A stretch of 64,000 bases of DNA from Meinhardsimonia xiamenensis (GCF_900102905.1 NZ_FNFV01000007.1:1-64000), one strand, 5' to 3'; positions 44,162-53,272 are shown, numbered from the stretch's first letter. Translations and numbers: made by a program. Notes: generated from the letters alone by a model not told the origin.

Positions 44162-44644
44162 TCAAGCGAGTGTGATGGGGCAGGGGTCGGTGCAGGTGCG
44201 GGCGCGCTTCGCACAATGCGCGATCAGCGCCCGTCTACAGCCGGGCCTCGCGATGCGCCCGAGCACCAGCTCAAGGCTGTCCCGGTGCCGATCGCCCAGC
44301 ATGAGGCGCCGCGGGCCCGGATGGTTGACCACAACCACGCCAAGGCGATCAGGCTTGACGCTGAGCAGACGCAGCGCGTCGGCGAGCGCCTCATCGTCGA
44401 CGAACGCAGCGGCATCGAGCACGAAGGAATGATAGTTTTCTGCCGGACTTTCGAGGATTTCCGAAAGCGCCTCGTGAACGGGCAGGGCAAGAGGTGCAAG
44501 CCCCGCAAGCGCCAGCTCGAGAAGAAGGTCAGCCGCTTCATCGGCGGAAAAGCCGGCGAGAAGCACCCCCGCAGCTGCCGGGGCGATGGCGTGCGGTCCG
44601 ACCTTCTCCGCGACGGGCAAGGGCGCGGGAAACTGCATGGTCAT
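44162..44644 (-). CDS. Hypothetical protein
   Basis: The 160-residue soluble-looking protein starts TMQFPAPLPVAEKVGPHAIA and contains GVVVVNHPGPRRLMLGDRHR and several acidic helices; I recognise no family. The ATG at 44644 has a strong ribosome site (GGAGGACGAGCCC). It ends 50 bp upstream of the DedA start, in the same direction, so it may be the first gene of that unit. Three Cys residues lie near the C-terminus. Confidence 0.6.
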   Translation of the reverse strand: MTMQFPAPLPVAEKVGPHAIAPAAAGVLLAGFSADEAADLLLELALAGLAPLALPVHEALSEILESPAENYHSFVLDAAAFVDDEALADALRLLSVKPDRLGVVVVNHPGPRRLMLGDRHRDSLELVLGRIARPGCRRALIAHCAKRARTCTDPCPITLA

Positions 44645-44833
44645 GGGCTCGTCCTCCACCGTGTGCCGGAAATCTCCTCGACACTGACGCATCATGGGCA
44701 ACGATCTGGGCAGGAACGGTCAGGATTGGTGCCGAAATCGGGACAATTGCGACACTCTCCGGCCCAGACCGCCTTTGCGGGATGCAGCGGCCGCTTGCGG
44801 GGCGTCTTCGCAGGGGCTAGACAGCCTACGGTG

Positions 44834-44917
44834 GCCCGAGTGGCGGAATGGTAGACGCAGGGGATTCAAAATCCCCCGCCGCAAGGCGTGCGAGTTCGAG
44901 TCTCGCCTCGGGCACCA
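44834..44917 (+). tRNA. tRNA-Leu, anticodon CAA
   Basis: The 84-nt gene (including encoded CCA) folds with acceptor GCCCGAG / CTCGGGC, anticodon stem GGGGA / TCCCC with loop TTCAAAA giving CAA, a class II variable arm CGCC-GCAA-GGCG, and T-loop TTCGAGT. It is in a 300-bp gap between the hypothetical gene and the LysR regulator. Confidence 0.97.
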
Positions 44918-44941
44918 GGGCACCCGCGATGAGCCGTCGGC

Positions 44942-45874
44942 CTATTGCCCTGCTTCACTCTCCGGCAAGGGGTGGGGGCTTCCCTCGAACAGTTCGGTGA
45001 TGCGCGCGCGCAGCCAGATGCAGGCGGGGTCGTGGTCGGTGCGGCGATGCCAGATCAGCCCGACACCGCTTTGCCTGAGCGGCAGTTCGACGGGCAGCAT
45101 GCGCGCCTGGCCCGCGGCCTCGAGCCGGGCGGCGAACTGGCCCGGCACCACCGCGAAGGCATCGACGCTGGCCAGAAGCTCGGGCAGGGCGCCGAAATGG
45201 CGCAGCCTGATCGCCACATTGCCGGCAAGGCCGCGCCGGGCAAGGCTGCTCTCGACATCCTCGGCATAGGTGGCGGACGGGGCAACGAGAATGAGGCGGA
45301 TTTCCTCGAGCCTCACGCGGGCCGCTTCCTCGGCGCTGAGCCGCGGGCAGCCGACCACGCGGAAGACCTCGTCGAAGAGGTGCAGCCGCCGCAGCCCCGG
45401 CTCGCGCGCCTCGAGGATGCCGATCGCCGCATCCGCCTCGCCACGCGCAAGCGCGCCCGCGAGCGCCTCCATCGGCAGGGCGACGTTCTCGATCCGCACA
45501 TGCGGCGCCTCGGCGAAGATCCGGCGCGCCAGCGGCGGCAGGAAGGACTGCTCGCCCAGCCCCGAAAGCGACAGGCGGAAGTTGCGCCGCGCCGTCTCGG
45601 GGCGGAATTCCGAGCTTGTCGCCAGCGCCGCGGCAAGCCCCGCGAGATGCGCCCTGACCGCCGGCACCACGCGTTCGGTGTAGGCGGTGGCGACCATCCC
45701 CTCGCGGCCGCGGATGAAGAGCGGGTCGCCAAGCGCCTCGCGCAGGCGGCGAAGGGCATTCGAGGCCGCCGGCTGGCTCAGGCCGAGCTGCTCGCCGGCC
45801 AGCGACACTGAGCCGGTCTCGTGAATGCGCACCAGAAGCTCGAGGAGCTTGAGATCAAGCGACCATAGGGACAT
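44942..45874 (-). CDS. LysR-family transcriptional regulator
   Basis: The 310-residue protein has an N-terminal LysR HTH (LKLLELLVRIHETGSVSLAG, GLSQPAASNALRRLREALG, DPLFIRGREGMVATAYTERV) and a C-terminal effector domain. It is divergent from iorA, with the palindrome at 45882 between them, so it probably controls the iorAB-thioesterase-TRAP operon and itself. The ATG at 45874 is used; GTG three bases further out is also in frame. The effector may be an aromatic keto acid or acid; this is inferred from the operon. Confidence 0.92.
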   Translation of the reverse strand: MSLWSLDLKLLELLVRIHETGSVSLAGEQLGLSQPAASNALRRLREALGDPLFIRGREGMVATAYTERVVPAVRAHLAGLAAALATSSEFRPETARRNFRLSLSGLGEQSFLPPLARRIFAEAPHVRIENVALPMEALAGALARGEADAAIGILEAREPGLRRLHLFDEVFRVVGCPRLSAEEAARVRLEEIRLILVAPSATYAEDVESSLARRGLAGNVAIRLRHFGALPELLASVDAFAVVPGQFAARLEAAGQARMLPVELPLRQSGVGLIWHRRTDHDPACIWLRARITELFEGSPHPLPESEAGQ

Positions 45875-45881
45875 CACAAAT

Positions 45882-45900
45882 ATGAATGATCATCATTCAT
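45882..45900. promoter_or_regulatory. Perfect palindrome, LysR operator candidate
   Basis: ATGAATGAT-C-ATCATTCAT is a perfect 9-bp inverted repeat with a one-base centre, 8 bp before the LysR start and 71 bp before iorA. It fits the T-N11-A pattern of LysR sites. A TTGACT-like -35 element for iorA starts at 45910. Confidence 0.7.
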
Positions 45901-45970
45901 AACATCAGTTTGACTTTAAGTGCATCCGTCCTGCATCTGTCAATGCGGGAGTGACAGGGGGAGGCCGCGC

Positions 45971-48118
45971 ATGGAGCGCTCATTCGCCAAGGAGATCGAG
46001 AGTCTCGAGCTTGGCGCGGGTGAGACCTTTCATGGCGAGGGCATCCTTGCCGTCACCAAGGCGCTGCTTGAGTCGGGCGTCTCCTATGTCGGCGGCTATC
46101 AGGGCGCGCCGGTGTCGCATCTGCTCGACGTGATGGTGCAGGCCCGCCCCCTGATGGAGCGGCTCGGCGTGCACGTCGAGCCCTGCACCAACGAGGCTTC
46201 GGCCGCGGCGCTCCTGGGCGCGTCGATCATGTATCCCGTGCGCGGTGCGGTCACCTGGAAGTCGATTGTCGGCACCAATGTCGCGGCCGATGCGCTCTCC
46301 AACCTTGCCTCGCCCGGCGTGACGGGGGGCGCGCTCATCGTTGTGGGCGAGGATTATGGCGAGGGAGCGAGCGTCATTCAGGAGCGCACCCATGGCTTTG
46401 CCATGAAATCGGCGCTCTGGCTGATGGATCCGCGCCCCGACCTTGCCTGCATCGCCCATTGCACGCGCAAGGCCTTCGAGCTTTCGGAAGCTTCCAACAC
46501 CCCGGTGATGATGGAGCTGCGCATCCGCGCCTGCCATCTCGTCGGCAGCTTCACCGCCCAGGACAACCGCGCCCCGCGCGTGTCGATGCGCGAGATCCTC
46601 GAGAAGCCCGCGCCACATCTCTACGACCATCTCGCGCACCCGCCCGCCACCTTTGCCCAGGAAAAGCGCAAGTATTCCGAGCGCATGCCGGCCGCCCGCC
46701 GCTTCATCCGCGAGCAAGGGCTCAACGAGCTGCACGAGGGGCGGGAGAGCGACATCGGCATCATCGTGCAGGGGGGCGTGCACAATGCGCTCATCCGCGC
46801 GCTGATGGAACTCGGGCTTGCCGATGCGGCGGGGGTCTCGGAGATACCGATTCTCACCCTCAACGTCGTCTATCCTCTGGTGCCCGAGGAGATCGCCGCC
46901 TTCGCCGAGGGCAAGCGCGCGCTTCTGGTGGTGGAGGAGGGCCAGCCCGAATACATCGAGCACGAGATCGGCTCGATCCTGCGGCGCGCAGGCATCGACG
47001 TGGCGCTTTCGGGCAAGGACGTGCTGCCCATGGCGGGCGAATACCGCGCCGAGGTGCTGGTGGAAGGGGTGGCCGGCTTTCTCGCCCGCCACAAGCCCGC
47101 GCTTGGCAACCGCGTGCCGGCCCGCGCCTATGCCGACGAGATCGCCATGCTGAAGGAAGAGGCGCGGCGGCACCTGCAGGCGCCCTTGCCGCCGCGCCCG
47201 CCCACCTTCTGCACCGGATGCCCCGAGCGGCCGGTGTTCGCGGCACTGAAGCTGGCCACGCGCGAAATCGGCGAGGTGCATTATTCCGCCGACATCGGCT
47301 GTCACGCCTTCGCCACCTTCGCTCCCTTCCATTTCGGCAACTCGATCCTCGGCTACGGGATGAGCCTTGCCTCCAACGCCGCGGTGGCGAGCTTTCAGGC
47401 CAAGCCGCCGCTGGCGGTGATGGGAGACGGCGGCTTCTGGCACAACGGGCTTCTCTCCGGCGTCACTTCGCGGCTCAAGAACGGCGGCGACGGCGTGCTT
47501 CTGATCATGAAGAACGGCTACACCTCGGCCACCGGCACGCAGGAACTGATCTCCTCCCCCGACCGGCGGGAGAAGGCGCGCGCGGGCGCGGCGAGCGCCA
47601 CGGCCGAAGATCACACCATCGAGGACGCGCTGAAGGGGGTGGGTGTGCAATGGCTGCGCACAGTTCACACATACCGGGTGGACGAGATGCGCAAGACGCT
47701 GATCGAGGCGTTCCGCGCGCCGTTCAAGGGGCTCAAGGTGATCGTTGCCGAAGGCGAATGCCAGCTTGAGCGCCAGCGCCGCGTGCGCCCCTTGCGCGCC
47801 AGGGCGCTTGCCGCAGGTGAGCGGGTCGTGCGCACCCGCTACGGCGTTGACGAGGACACCTGCACCGGCGATCACTCCTGCATCCGCCTCTCGGGCTGCC
47901 CGACGCTGACGGTGAAGACCGCCAGCGACCCGCTCAAGACCGACCCGGTGGCCCATGTCACCAACGGCTGCCTCGGCTGCGGGCTGTGCGGCGAGAACGC
48001 CCATGCCGCCACGCTCTGCCCCTCCTTCTGGCAGGCGGACATCGTGACGAACCCAAGCCCCTTCGAGCGGCTGCGTGCAGCCATGAGGCGCTTCTTCACG
48101 CTCGGAGCGGTGGCATGA
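45971..48118 (+). CDS. iorA: Indolepyruvate:ferredoxin oxidoreductase, alpha subunit (IorA)
   Basis: The 715-residue protein has an N-terminal pyruvate-oxidoreductase pyr domain (LLESGVSYVGGYQGAPVSHL, GAVTWKSIVGTNVAADALSN), a TPP-binding domain (PTFCTGCPERPVFAALKLAT, YSADIGCHAFATFAPFHFGN, VMGDGGFWHNGLLSGVTSRL), and C-terminal Fe-S motifs (CTGDHSCIRLSGCP, GCLGCGLCGENAHAATLC). It decarboxylates arylpyruvates (from Trp, Phe or Tyr) to aryl-acetyl-CoA with ferredoxin. The start at 45971 follows GGGGAGG. iorB overlaps it by ATGA. Confidence 0.94.
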   Translation: MERSFAKEIESLELGAGETFHGEGILAVTKALLESGVSYVGGYQGAPVSHLLDVMVQARPLMERLGVHVEPCTNEASAAALLGASIMYPVRGAVTWKSIVGTNVAADALSNLASPGVTGGALIVVGEDYGEGASVIQERTHGFAMKSALWLMDPRPDLACIAHCTRKAFELSEASNTPVMMELRIRACHLVGSFTAQDNRAPRVSMREILEKPAPHLYDHLAHPPATFAQEKRKYSERMPAARRFIREQGLNELHEGRESDIGIIVQGGVHNALIRALMELGLADAAGVSEIPILTLNVVYPLVPEEIAAFAEGKRALLVVEEGQPEYIEHEIGSILRRAGIDVALSGKDVLPMAGEYRAEVLVEGVAGFLARHKPALGNRVPARAYADEIAMLKEEARRHLQAPLPPRPPTFCTGCPERPVFAALKLATREIGEVHYSADIGCHAFATFAPFHFGNSILGYGMSLASNAAVASFQAKPPLAVMGDGGFWHNGLLSGVTSRLKNGGDGVLLIMKNGYTSATGTQELISSPDRREKARAGAASATAEDHTIEDALKGVGVQWLRTVHTYRVDEMRKTLIEAFRAPFKGLKVIVAEGECQLERQRRVRPLRARALAAGERVVRTRYGVDEDTCTGDHSCIRLSGCPTLTVKTASDPLKTDPVAHVTNGCLGCGLCGENAHAATLCPSFWQADIVTNPSPFERLRAAMRRFFTLGAVA

Positions 48119-49650
48119 GCGCGGCCGAGGACACGCCCTTGCGCCTGCTCATTTGCGCCATGGGCGGCGAGGGGGGCGGCGTGCTGATGAACTGGATCGT
48201 CGCCGCCGCCCGTGCGCAAGGCTTCACCGTGCAGGCCACCTCGGTGCCGGGCGTGGCCCAGCGCACGGGCTCGACGAGCTACTACATCGAGATCGCCCCG
48301 CCCGAGAGCCGCGCGGTGATGAGCCTGGTGCCCATGGCGGGCCGGGTCGATGTTGTTGTGGCATCCGAGCTTTCCGAGGCGGGGCGGGCGATGGAAGCGG
48401 GTTTCGTCTCGCCCCGGCTGACCACGCTCATCGCCTCCACCAACCGGGTGCTGACCACGGCCGAGAAGGCCGCGCTGGGCGAGGGGCGGTTCGACAGCGC
48501 CCGGCTCACCGAGGCGGCGCAAGCGATGGCGCGCACCGCACATCTGCACGATCTGGCCGCAATCGCCGAGCGCGAGGGCACCTTCATCAGCGCCACGCTG
48601 TTCGGGGCGCTGGCGGCAAGCGGGGCTCTTCCCTTGTCGCGCGAGGCCTGCGAGGCGGTGCTTGGCGACGGCCGGGCGGCGGAGGCGAACCGGCGCGGCT
48701 TTGCCGCGGGCTGGTCGGCCGTCGCCGGCGAGGACAAGGCGGGCGAGACCGCGCGGGCCTCCGAGCCCTCCGCGCCCGTTGTGGCAGAGCCTCCCGCCGG
48801 CACGGCGGACTGGCCCGAGCCCTTGCGCGAGGTCGCCGCGCTCGGCCATGCCCGGCTCGTCGAGTATCAGGACGCCGCCTATGCCGCGCTCTATCTCGAG
48901 CGGGTGGGGCGGCTCGCGGCGGCGGCCGCGGGGGGAGATCATCGCCACCTCAACGCCGTCACCGAGGCGGCGCGGCGGCTGGCGCTGTGGATGGCCTACG
49001 AGGACATCCCCCGCGTCGCCCAGCTCAAGACGCGGCCCGAGCGCTTCGCCCGCATCCGCGAGGAGGCCCGCATGGGGCGGGGCGACATCCTGCATGTCAC
49101 CGAATATCTCCGCCCCCGCGCCGAGGAGCTTGCGGACATGCTGCCCGCCGCGCTTGGCCGGCGGATCATGGCGCGGGTGGAGCGGGGGCGTGGCCTGCCT
49201 TTCCTGGGCCGCGGGGTAAGGCTGCGCTCCTCCGGCGTACTCGGCTTCTGGCTGCTGCGCAGCCTTGCCGCCATGCGCCGTCTGCGGCGGCGCTCGCTGC
49301 GGTTCGCGCGCGAGACATCGGCCATCGAGGAATGGCTCGATGCGATGCACGCGACGCTGCCGGCCGCACCGGGCCTCGCCGAGGCGCTGGCGGCTCTGCC
49401 GCGGCTGAGAAAGGGCTACTCCGACACGCTTGAGCGCGGGTGCCGCGCCTATGAGCGCATCTTCACCGAGGTGGTGCGCCCCGCGCTTGCCTATGCCGAT
49501 CCCGAGGCGCATGCCGCGCGGCTGCGCGGGGCGATTGCCGCGGCCCTTGCCGATGAGGAACATCGCGCGCTGGACGCCTTTCTTGCCGGTGAGTGTGAGG
49601 CCCGCGCCGCTCCCCCGAAGCTCAGAGCGGAGACCGTTCATGTTCAGTAA
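48115..49650 (+). CDS. iorB: Indolepyruvate:ferredoxin oxidoreductase, beta subunit (IorB) with extra C-terminal domain
   Basis: The 511-residue protein starts with the gamma/beta IOR domain (RLLICAMGGEGGGVLMNWIV, QATSVPGVAQRTGSTSYYIE). It then has a long C-terminal region of about 300 residues, probably the DUF6537-type extension found in the long IorB form (VARAALYL-like helices, DILHVTEYLRPRAEELADML). Archaeal IorB is only about 200 residues, so this is the long bacterial form. It pairs with IorA (4-bp overlap) and overlaps the thioesterase start by 11 bp, so the three proteins are coupled. Confidence 0.9.
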   Translation: MSAAEDTPLRLLICAMGGEGGGVLMNWIVAAARAQGFTVQATSVPGVAQRTGSTSYYIEIAPPESRAVMSLVPMAGRVDVVVASELSEAGRAMEAGFVSPRLTTLIASTNRVLTTAEKAALGEGRFDSARLTEAAQAMARTAHLHDLAAIAEREGTFISATLFGALAASGALPLSREACEAVLGDGRAAEANRRGFAAGWSAVAGEDKAGETARASEPSAPVVAEPPAGTADWPEPLREVAALGHARLVEYQDAAYAALYLERVGRLAAAAAGGDHRHLNAVTEAARRLALWMAYEDIPRVAQLKTRPERFARIREEARMGRGDILHVTEYLRPRAEELADMLPAALGRRIMARVERGRGLPFLGRGVRLRSSGVLGFWLLRSLAAMRRLRRRSLRFARETSAIEEWLDAMHATLPAAPGLAEALAALPRLRKGYSDTLERGCRAYERIFTEVVRPALAYADPEAHAARLRGAIAAALADEEHRALDAFLAGECEARAAPPKLRAETVHVQ

Positions 49651-50053
49651 CACGCGCCGCGTCGAAATCGAGTGGGGGCACTGCGACCCGGCGGGAATCG
49701 TCTTCTATCCCCGCTATTTCGAGTGGTTCGACGCCTCCACGGCGCATCTCTTCGCCGCCGCCGGCCTGCCCAAGCCCGAGCTCATCGCGCGCTTCGGGGT
49801 CGTCGGCTTTCCGATGGTGGACACGCGCGCCGTCTTCCACATCCCCTCGCGCTTCGGCGAGACGGTGGAGATCGAGACGCGGATCGCGCGGCTTGGCCGC
49901 TCGAGCTTCGAGGTGGAGCATCGGCTGATGCGGGGCGAGAAGCTGGCGGTGGAGGGATTCGAGAAGCGCGTTCTGGTGCGGCGCGCGGCGGACGGATCGG
50001 GCATCGAGGCCTGCCCGATACCGCGAGAGATCAAAGAGATGCTTGCAGGGTGA
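49640..50053 (+). CDS. Hot-dog acyl-CoA thioesterase (4-hydroxybenzoyl-CoA thioesterase / YbgC type)
   Basis: The 137-residue protein has the YbgC/4HBT motif: VEIEWGHCDPAGIVFYPRYF with the catalytic Asp, then EWFDASTAHLFAAAGLP. It hydrolyses an acyl- or aryl-acetyl-CoA. Placed 3' of iorAB and overlapping it, it would release the free arylacetate from the IOR product. The start at 49640 overlaps the iorB stop, and the TRAP operon follows within about 120 bp. Confidence 0.9.
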   Translation: MFSNTRRVEIEWGHCDPAGIVFYPRYFEWFDASTAHLFAAAGLPKPELIARFGVVGFPMVDTRAVFHIPSRFGETVEIETRIARLGRSSFEVEHRLMRGEKLAVEGFEKRVLVRRAADGSGIEACPIPREIKEMLAG

Positions 50054-50172
50054 GGCAAGATGGGTAAATGACCGGTTGCGCGCGCTGCCCGACCATCGCG
50101 CGCTCTCAGGGCCGGAAAGAGGATTTGGCCCGCCGGTCTGGACGAGGTCGGAAGCCAAAGGGGAGGATACCC

Positions 50173-51216
50173 ATGAAACGCAGAAGCTTCATCGCCGGGG
50201 CGGTGGCCATGCCCGCAGTCATCTCGGGGGCGACGCGCGCCTTCGGACAGGCCGAGCATGTGTTCCGGCTGCACCATCTTCTCGGCGCCAAGGCGCCGGC
50301 CCAGACCAAGATGCTCGAACCCTGGGCGCGGCAGGTCGAGGAGAATTCCGGCGGCCGCGTGAAGATCGACATCTACCCGGCAATGACCCTCGGCGGCCGG
50401 CCGCCGGAGCTCGTCCAGCAGGCCCGCGACGGGGTGGTCGACATCATCTGGACGGTCAACGGCTACACCCCCGGTCAGTTCCCGCGCACCGAGGTGATGG
50501 AGCTGCCCACCGTCTATGTCAACGACCCGGTGGCGGCGAACCTCGCCCTTCACGACATGTTCGAGGAGGAGCTGCGGGACGAATACAAGGGCCTTGAGGT
50601 GATGTTCCTGCATGTGCATGCGGGGCAGGGCATTCACATGCGCGACAAGCTCGTGCGGCGCCCCGAGGACCTGCAGGGCATGAAGATGCGCATTCCGACC
50701 CGCACCGGCGCCTGGATCATCGAGTCGCTCGGCGCGGTTCCGGTGGCCATGCCCGTGCCCGAGCTGCCCTCGGCGCTGCAGAAGGGCGTGGTGGACGGCG
50801 CCTTCATCCCCTGGGAGATCATCCCGCCGCTCAAGATTCACGAGCAGACCAAGTATCAGATCGAGGGCTACAAGCAGGAGCGCTTCGGCACCACCACCTT
50901 CCAGGTGTCGATGAACAAGGGTCGCTGGAACAGCCTGCCCGACGACATCAAGCAGGCCTTCCGCGACGCCTCGAACCGCGACTGGTGGGCCGAGGTGGGC
51001 CGCATCTGGCGCGCCTCCGACGACTTCGGCATCAAGGTCGCCGTCGATGCCGGCAACGAGCACATCGTGCTGACCGAGGAAGAGACGCAGGCCTTCCGCG
51101 ACGCGATGCAGCCGGTGGTGGCGCGCTGGGTCGATGAGGTCACGGGCAAGGGCATCGACGGTGCCGGCCTCGTGGCCAAGGCGCGCGAACTCGTCTCGGC
51201 CAACACCGCCGCCTGA
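50173..51216 (+). CDS. TRAP transporter substrate-binding protein (DctP family)
   Basis: The 347-residue protein has a twin-arginine-like signal (KRRSFIAGAVAMPAVISGAT) and the DctP fold: LEPWARQVEENSGGRVKIDI, GGRPPELVQQARDGVVDIIW, QGIHMRDKLVRRPEDLQGMK, RIPTRTGAWIIESLGAVPV, and VPELPSALQKGVVDGAFIPW. The ligand class is not obvious from sequence. The cluster suggests an aromatic acid or arylpyruvate, or export-coupled uptake of a product. The start at 50173 follows GGGGAGGATACCC; the small permease overlaps its stop (TGATG). Confidence 0.92.
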   Translation: MKRRSFIAGAVAMPAVISGATRAFGQAEHVFRLHHLLGAKAPAQTKMLEPWARQVEENSGGRVKIDIYPAMTLGGRPPELVQQARDGVVDIIWTVNGYTPGQFPRTEVMELPTVYVNDPVAANLALHDMFEEELRDEYKGLEVMFLHVHAGQGIHMRDKLVRRPEDLQGMKMRIPTRTGAWIIESLGAVPVAMPVPELPSALQKGVVDGAFIPWEIIPPLKIHEQTKYQIEGYKQERFGTTTFQVSMNKGRWNSLPDDIKQAFRDASNRDWWAEVGRIWRASDDFGIKVAVDAGNEHIVLTEEETQAFRDAMQPVVARWVDEVTGKGIDGAGLVAKARELVSANTAA

Positions 51217-51749
51217 TGAGCGCTGCAAGCACGGAAAAGGGCCGCCCCGGCATCGTCGGGGCGGCTGCCCGTCTGATCGACCTCTGGGCGATCGGCGGGG
51301 GGATGCTGCTCATTGCCGTGGTGGTGATGAACGTGCTGTCGGTGATCGGCGGCGTCGTCTGGGTGCCGTTTCCAGGCGATTTCGAGCTGACCGAGGTCGG
51401 CGTGGCGGTGGCGGCCTTCGCCTTTCTGCCCTACTGCCAGCTGCACCGGGCCAATGTCACCGCCGACATCTTCACCGCCAATGCAAGCCCGCGGCTTGTC
51501 TCCTTCTTCAGCCTGCTGGGCTCGGTGGTGGCGCTGCTGTTCAGCCTTCTGCTGCTCTGGCGGATGTATGCCGGCATGCTCGACCAGAAGGAATATGACT
51601 ACACCACGGCGATCGTTCAGCTGCCGATCTGGTGGGCCTTTGTGCCGATCCTGATCTCGCTGGCGCTGCTTGCCGTGGCATCGCTCATCACCCTGAGCGA
51701 GGACATCCGCGGCGCCTTTGGCCGTCGACTCTCGGGAGGCTCGGCATGA
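51216..51749 (+). CDS. TRAP transporter small permease (DctQ family)
   Basis: The 177-residue membrane protein has four hydrophobic segments and the DctQ feature VWVPFPGDFELTEVGVAVAA, then FAFLPYCQLHRANVTADIFT. It helps the large permease and the binding protein. It overlaps the upstream stop and the downstream start (ATGA), typical of translationally coupled TRAP operons. Confidence 0.93.
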   Translation: MSAASTEKGRPGIVGAAARLIDLWAIGGGMLLIAVVVMNVLSVIGGVVWVPFPGDFELTEVGVAVAAFAFLPYCQLHRANVTADIFTANASPRLVSFFSLLGSVVALLFSLLLLWRMYAGMLDQKEYDYTTAIVQLPIWWAFVPILISLALLAVASLITLSEDIRGAFGRRLSGGSA

Positions 51750-53104
51750 TGGATTCGGTGACCTTGGGGCTCGTGTCACTGGCGGTGCTGGTGGGGCTGA
51801 TCGCCATCCGCATGCCCATCGCCTATGCCATGATCCTCGTGGGCGGCATCGGCATCACGATCGTCAATGGCGTGGCGCCGGTGTTCAACCAGCTCAAGAC
51901 GCTCGCCTGGGGGCAGTTCTCCATCTTCGATCTGTCGGTGGTGCCGATGTTCGTGCTGATGGGGGCGCTCGCCTCCAAGGCCGGGCTGAGCCGTTCGCTG
52001 TTCCGGGGCGCGAACGCCTGGCTTGGCTGGATGCGCGGCGGCACCGCCATGGCCGCCATCGCCGGCTGCGCAGGCTTCGGCGCGGTCTGCGGCTCGTCTC
52101 TGGCCACCGCCTCGACCATGGGGCGCGTGGCGCTGCCCGAGCTCAAGCGCTACAATTATTCCGGCGCGCTCGCCACGGGCTCGCTTGCCGCGGGCGGCGT
52201 TCTGGGCATTCTCATCCCGCCCTCGGTGGTGCTGATCATCTACGCCATCATCGTCGAGGCCAACATCGTCACCATGTTCGCGGCGGCACTGCTGCCGGGC
52301 ATCCTCGCGGTGATCCTCTTCATTCTCACCATCGCGATCTATGTCTGGGTGCGCCCCGAGGCGGGCCCCTCCCACGGCGGCGTGGGGCGGGAGGAGTTCA
52401 TCTCCGCCACGCTGGGGCTTTTGCCGGTGCTGACCATCTTCGGCATCGTGCTGGGCGGCATCTACGGCGGCTTCTACAACCCCACGCCGGCGGCTGCGGT
52501 GGGTGTGGCGCTGGTGGCGATCTACGGGGTGGCCACGGGCAACATCGGCTGGAAGAGCTTCATCGGTGCGCTCAAGGAGACGGCGGCGACCACGGGCATG
52601 ATCTATCTGATCCTGCTCGGAGCGGAGTTGATGAAGATCTACATGAGCCGCATCGGCCTGCCGCAGGCCACTGCCGCTTGGATCATCGAGTCGGGCGTCG
52701 CACCGATGACGGTGATGCTGCTCCTTCTCTTGGCGCTGATCTTTCTCGGCTGCTTCATGGACAGCCTGTCGATGATCCTTCTGGTCATCCCGTTCTTCTG
52801 GCCGGTGCTCGTCGATCTCAACGGCGGGCTCTACATGCCGGCCGAGGGCGCGGGCTTCGGCATGAGCACCGAGGATCTGAAGATATGGTTCGGCATCCTC
52901 GCGCTCATCGTGGTGGAGCTCGGGCTGATCACGCCGCCGGTGGGGATGAACGTCTTCGTCATCTCGGCGCTGGCGACCGACACGCCCATGAGCGAGACGT
53001 TCAAGGGGGTGATGCCCTTCTTCCTTGCTGAACTCGTGCGCGTCGCGCTGCTCGTCGCCTTCCCGGTGGTCGTGCTCTGGCTACCGAGGGTACTCGGCGG
53101 CTGA
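51746..53104 (+). CDS. TRAP transporter large permease (DctM family)
   Basis: The 452-residue membrane protein has about 12 hydrophobic segments: RMPIAYAMILVGGIGITIVN, GCAGFGAVCGSSLATASTMG, LAAGGVLGILIPPSVVLIIY and LGCFMDSLSMILLVIPFFWP are DctM signatures. It is the transmembrane transport unit. The ATG at 51746 has GGGAGGCTCGGC ahead and overlaps the DctQ stop. It ends the iorAB-thioesterase-TRAP operon. Confidence 0.94.
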   Translation: MMDSVTLGLVSLAVLVGLIAIRMPIAYAMILVGGIGITIVNGVAPVFNQLKTLAWGQFSIFDLSVVPMFVLMGALASKAGLSRSLFRGANAWLGWMRGGTAMAAIAGCAGFGAVCGSSLATASTMGRVALPELKRYNYSGALATGSLAAGGVLGILIPPSVVLIIYAIIVEANIVTMFAAALLPGILAVILFILTIAIYVWVRPEAGPSHGGVGREEFISATLGLLPVLTIFGIVLGGIYGGFYNPTPAAAVGVALVAIYGVATGNIGWKSFIGALKETAATTGMIYLILLGAELMKIYMSRIGLPQATAAWIIESGVAPMTVMLLLLLALIFLGCFMDSLSMILLVIPFFWPVLVDLNGGLYMPAEGAGFGMSTEDLKIWFGILALIVVELGLITPPVGMNVFVISALATDTPMSETFKGVMPFFLAELVRVALLVAFPVVVLWLPRVLGG

Positions 53105-53196
53105 GCGGGCGGCGCCATTGGCCAAGGGTGCGCGGCGCACTCTGCGCCCGCGCCCTTGCCTTCGGCCCGCAGGCCGGGCTATGGCAGCGGCGGCAT

Positions 53197-53272
53197 GGGC
53201 GGTTAGCTCAGTTGGTAGAGCGCCTCGTTTACACCGAGGATGTCGGCGGTTCGAGTCCGTCACCGCCCACCA
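53197..53272 (+). tRNA. tRNA-Val, anticodon TAC
   Basis: The 76-nt gene (with CCA) has acceptor GGGCGGT / ACCGCCC, D-arm TAGCTCAGTTGGTAGAGC, anticodon stem CCTCG / CGAGG around TTTACAC giving TAC, and T-loop TTCGAGT. It lies just after the TRAP operon. Confidence 0.97.

Noticed and set aside
45980-48004. 674-codon minus-strand open frame antisense to iorA
   Set aside because: Shadow frame of the high-GC iorA gene with low-complexity His/Arg/Gly-rich translation.
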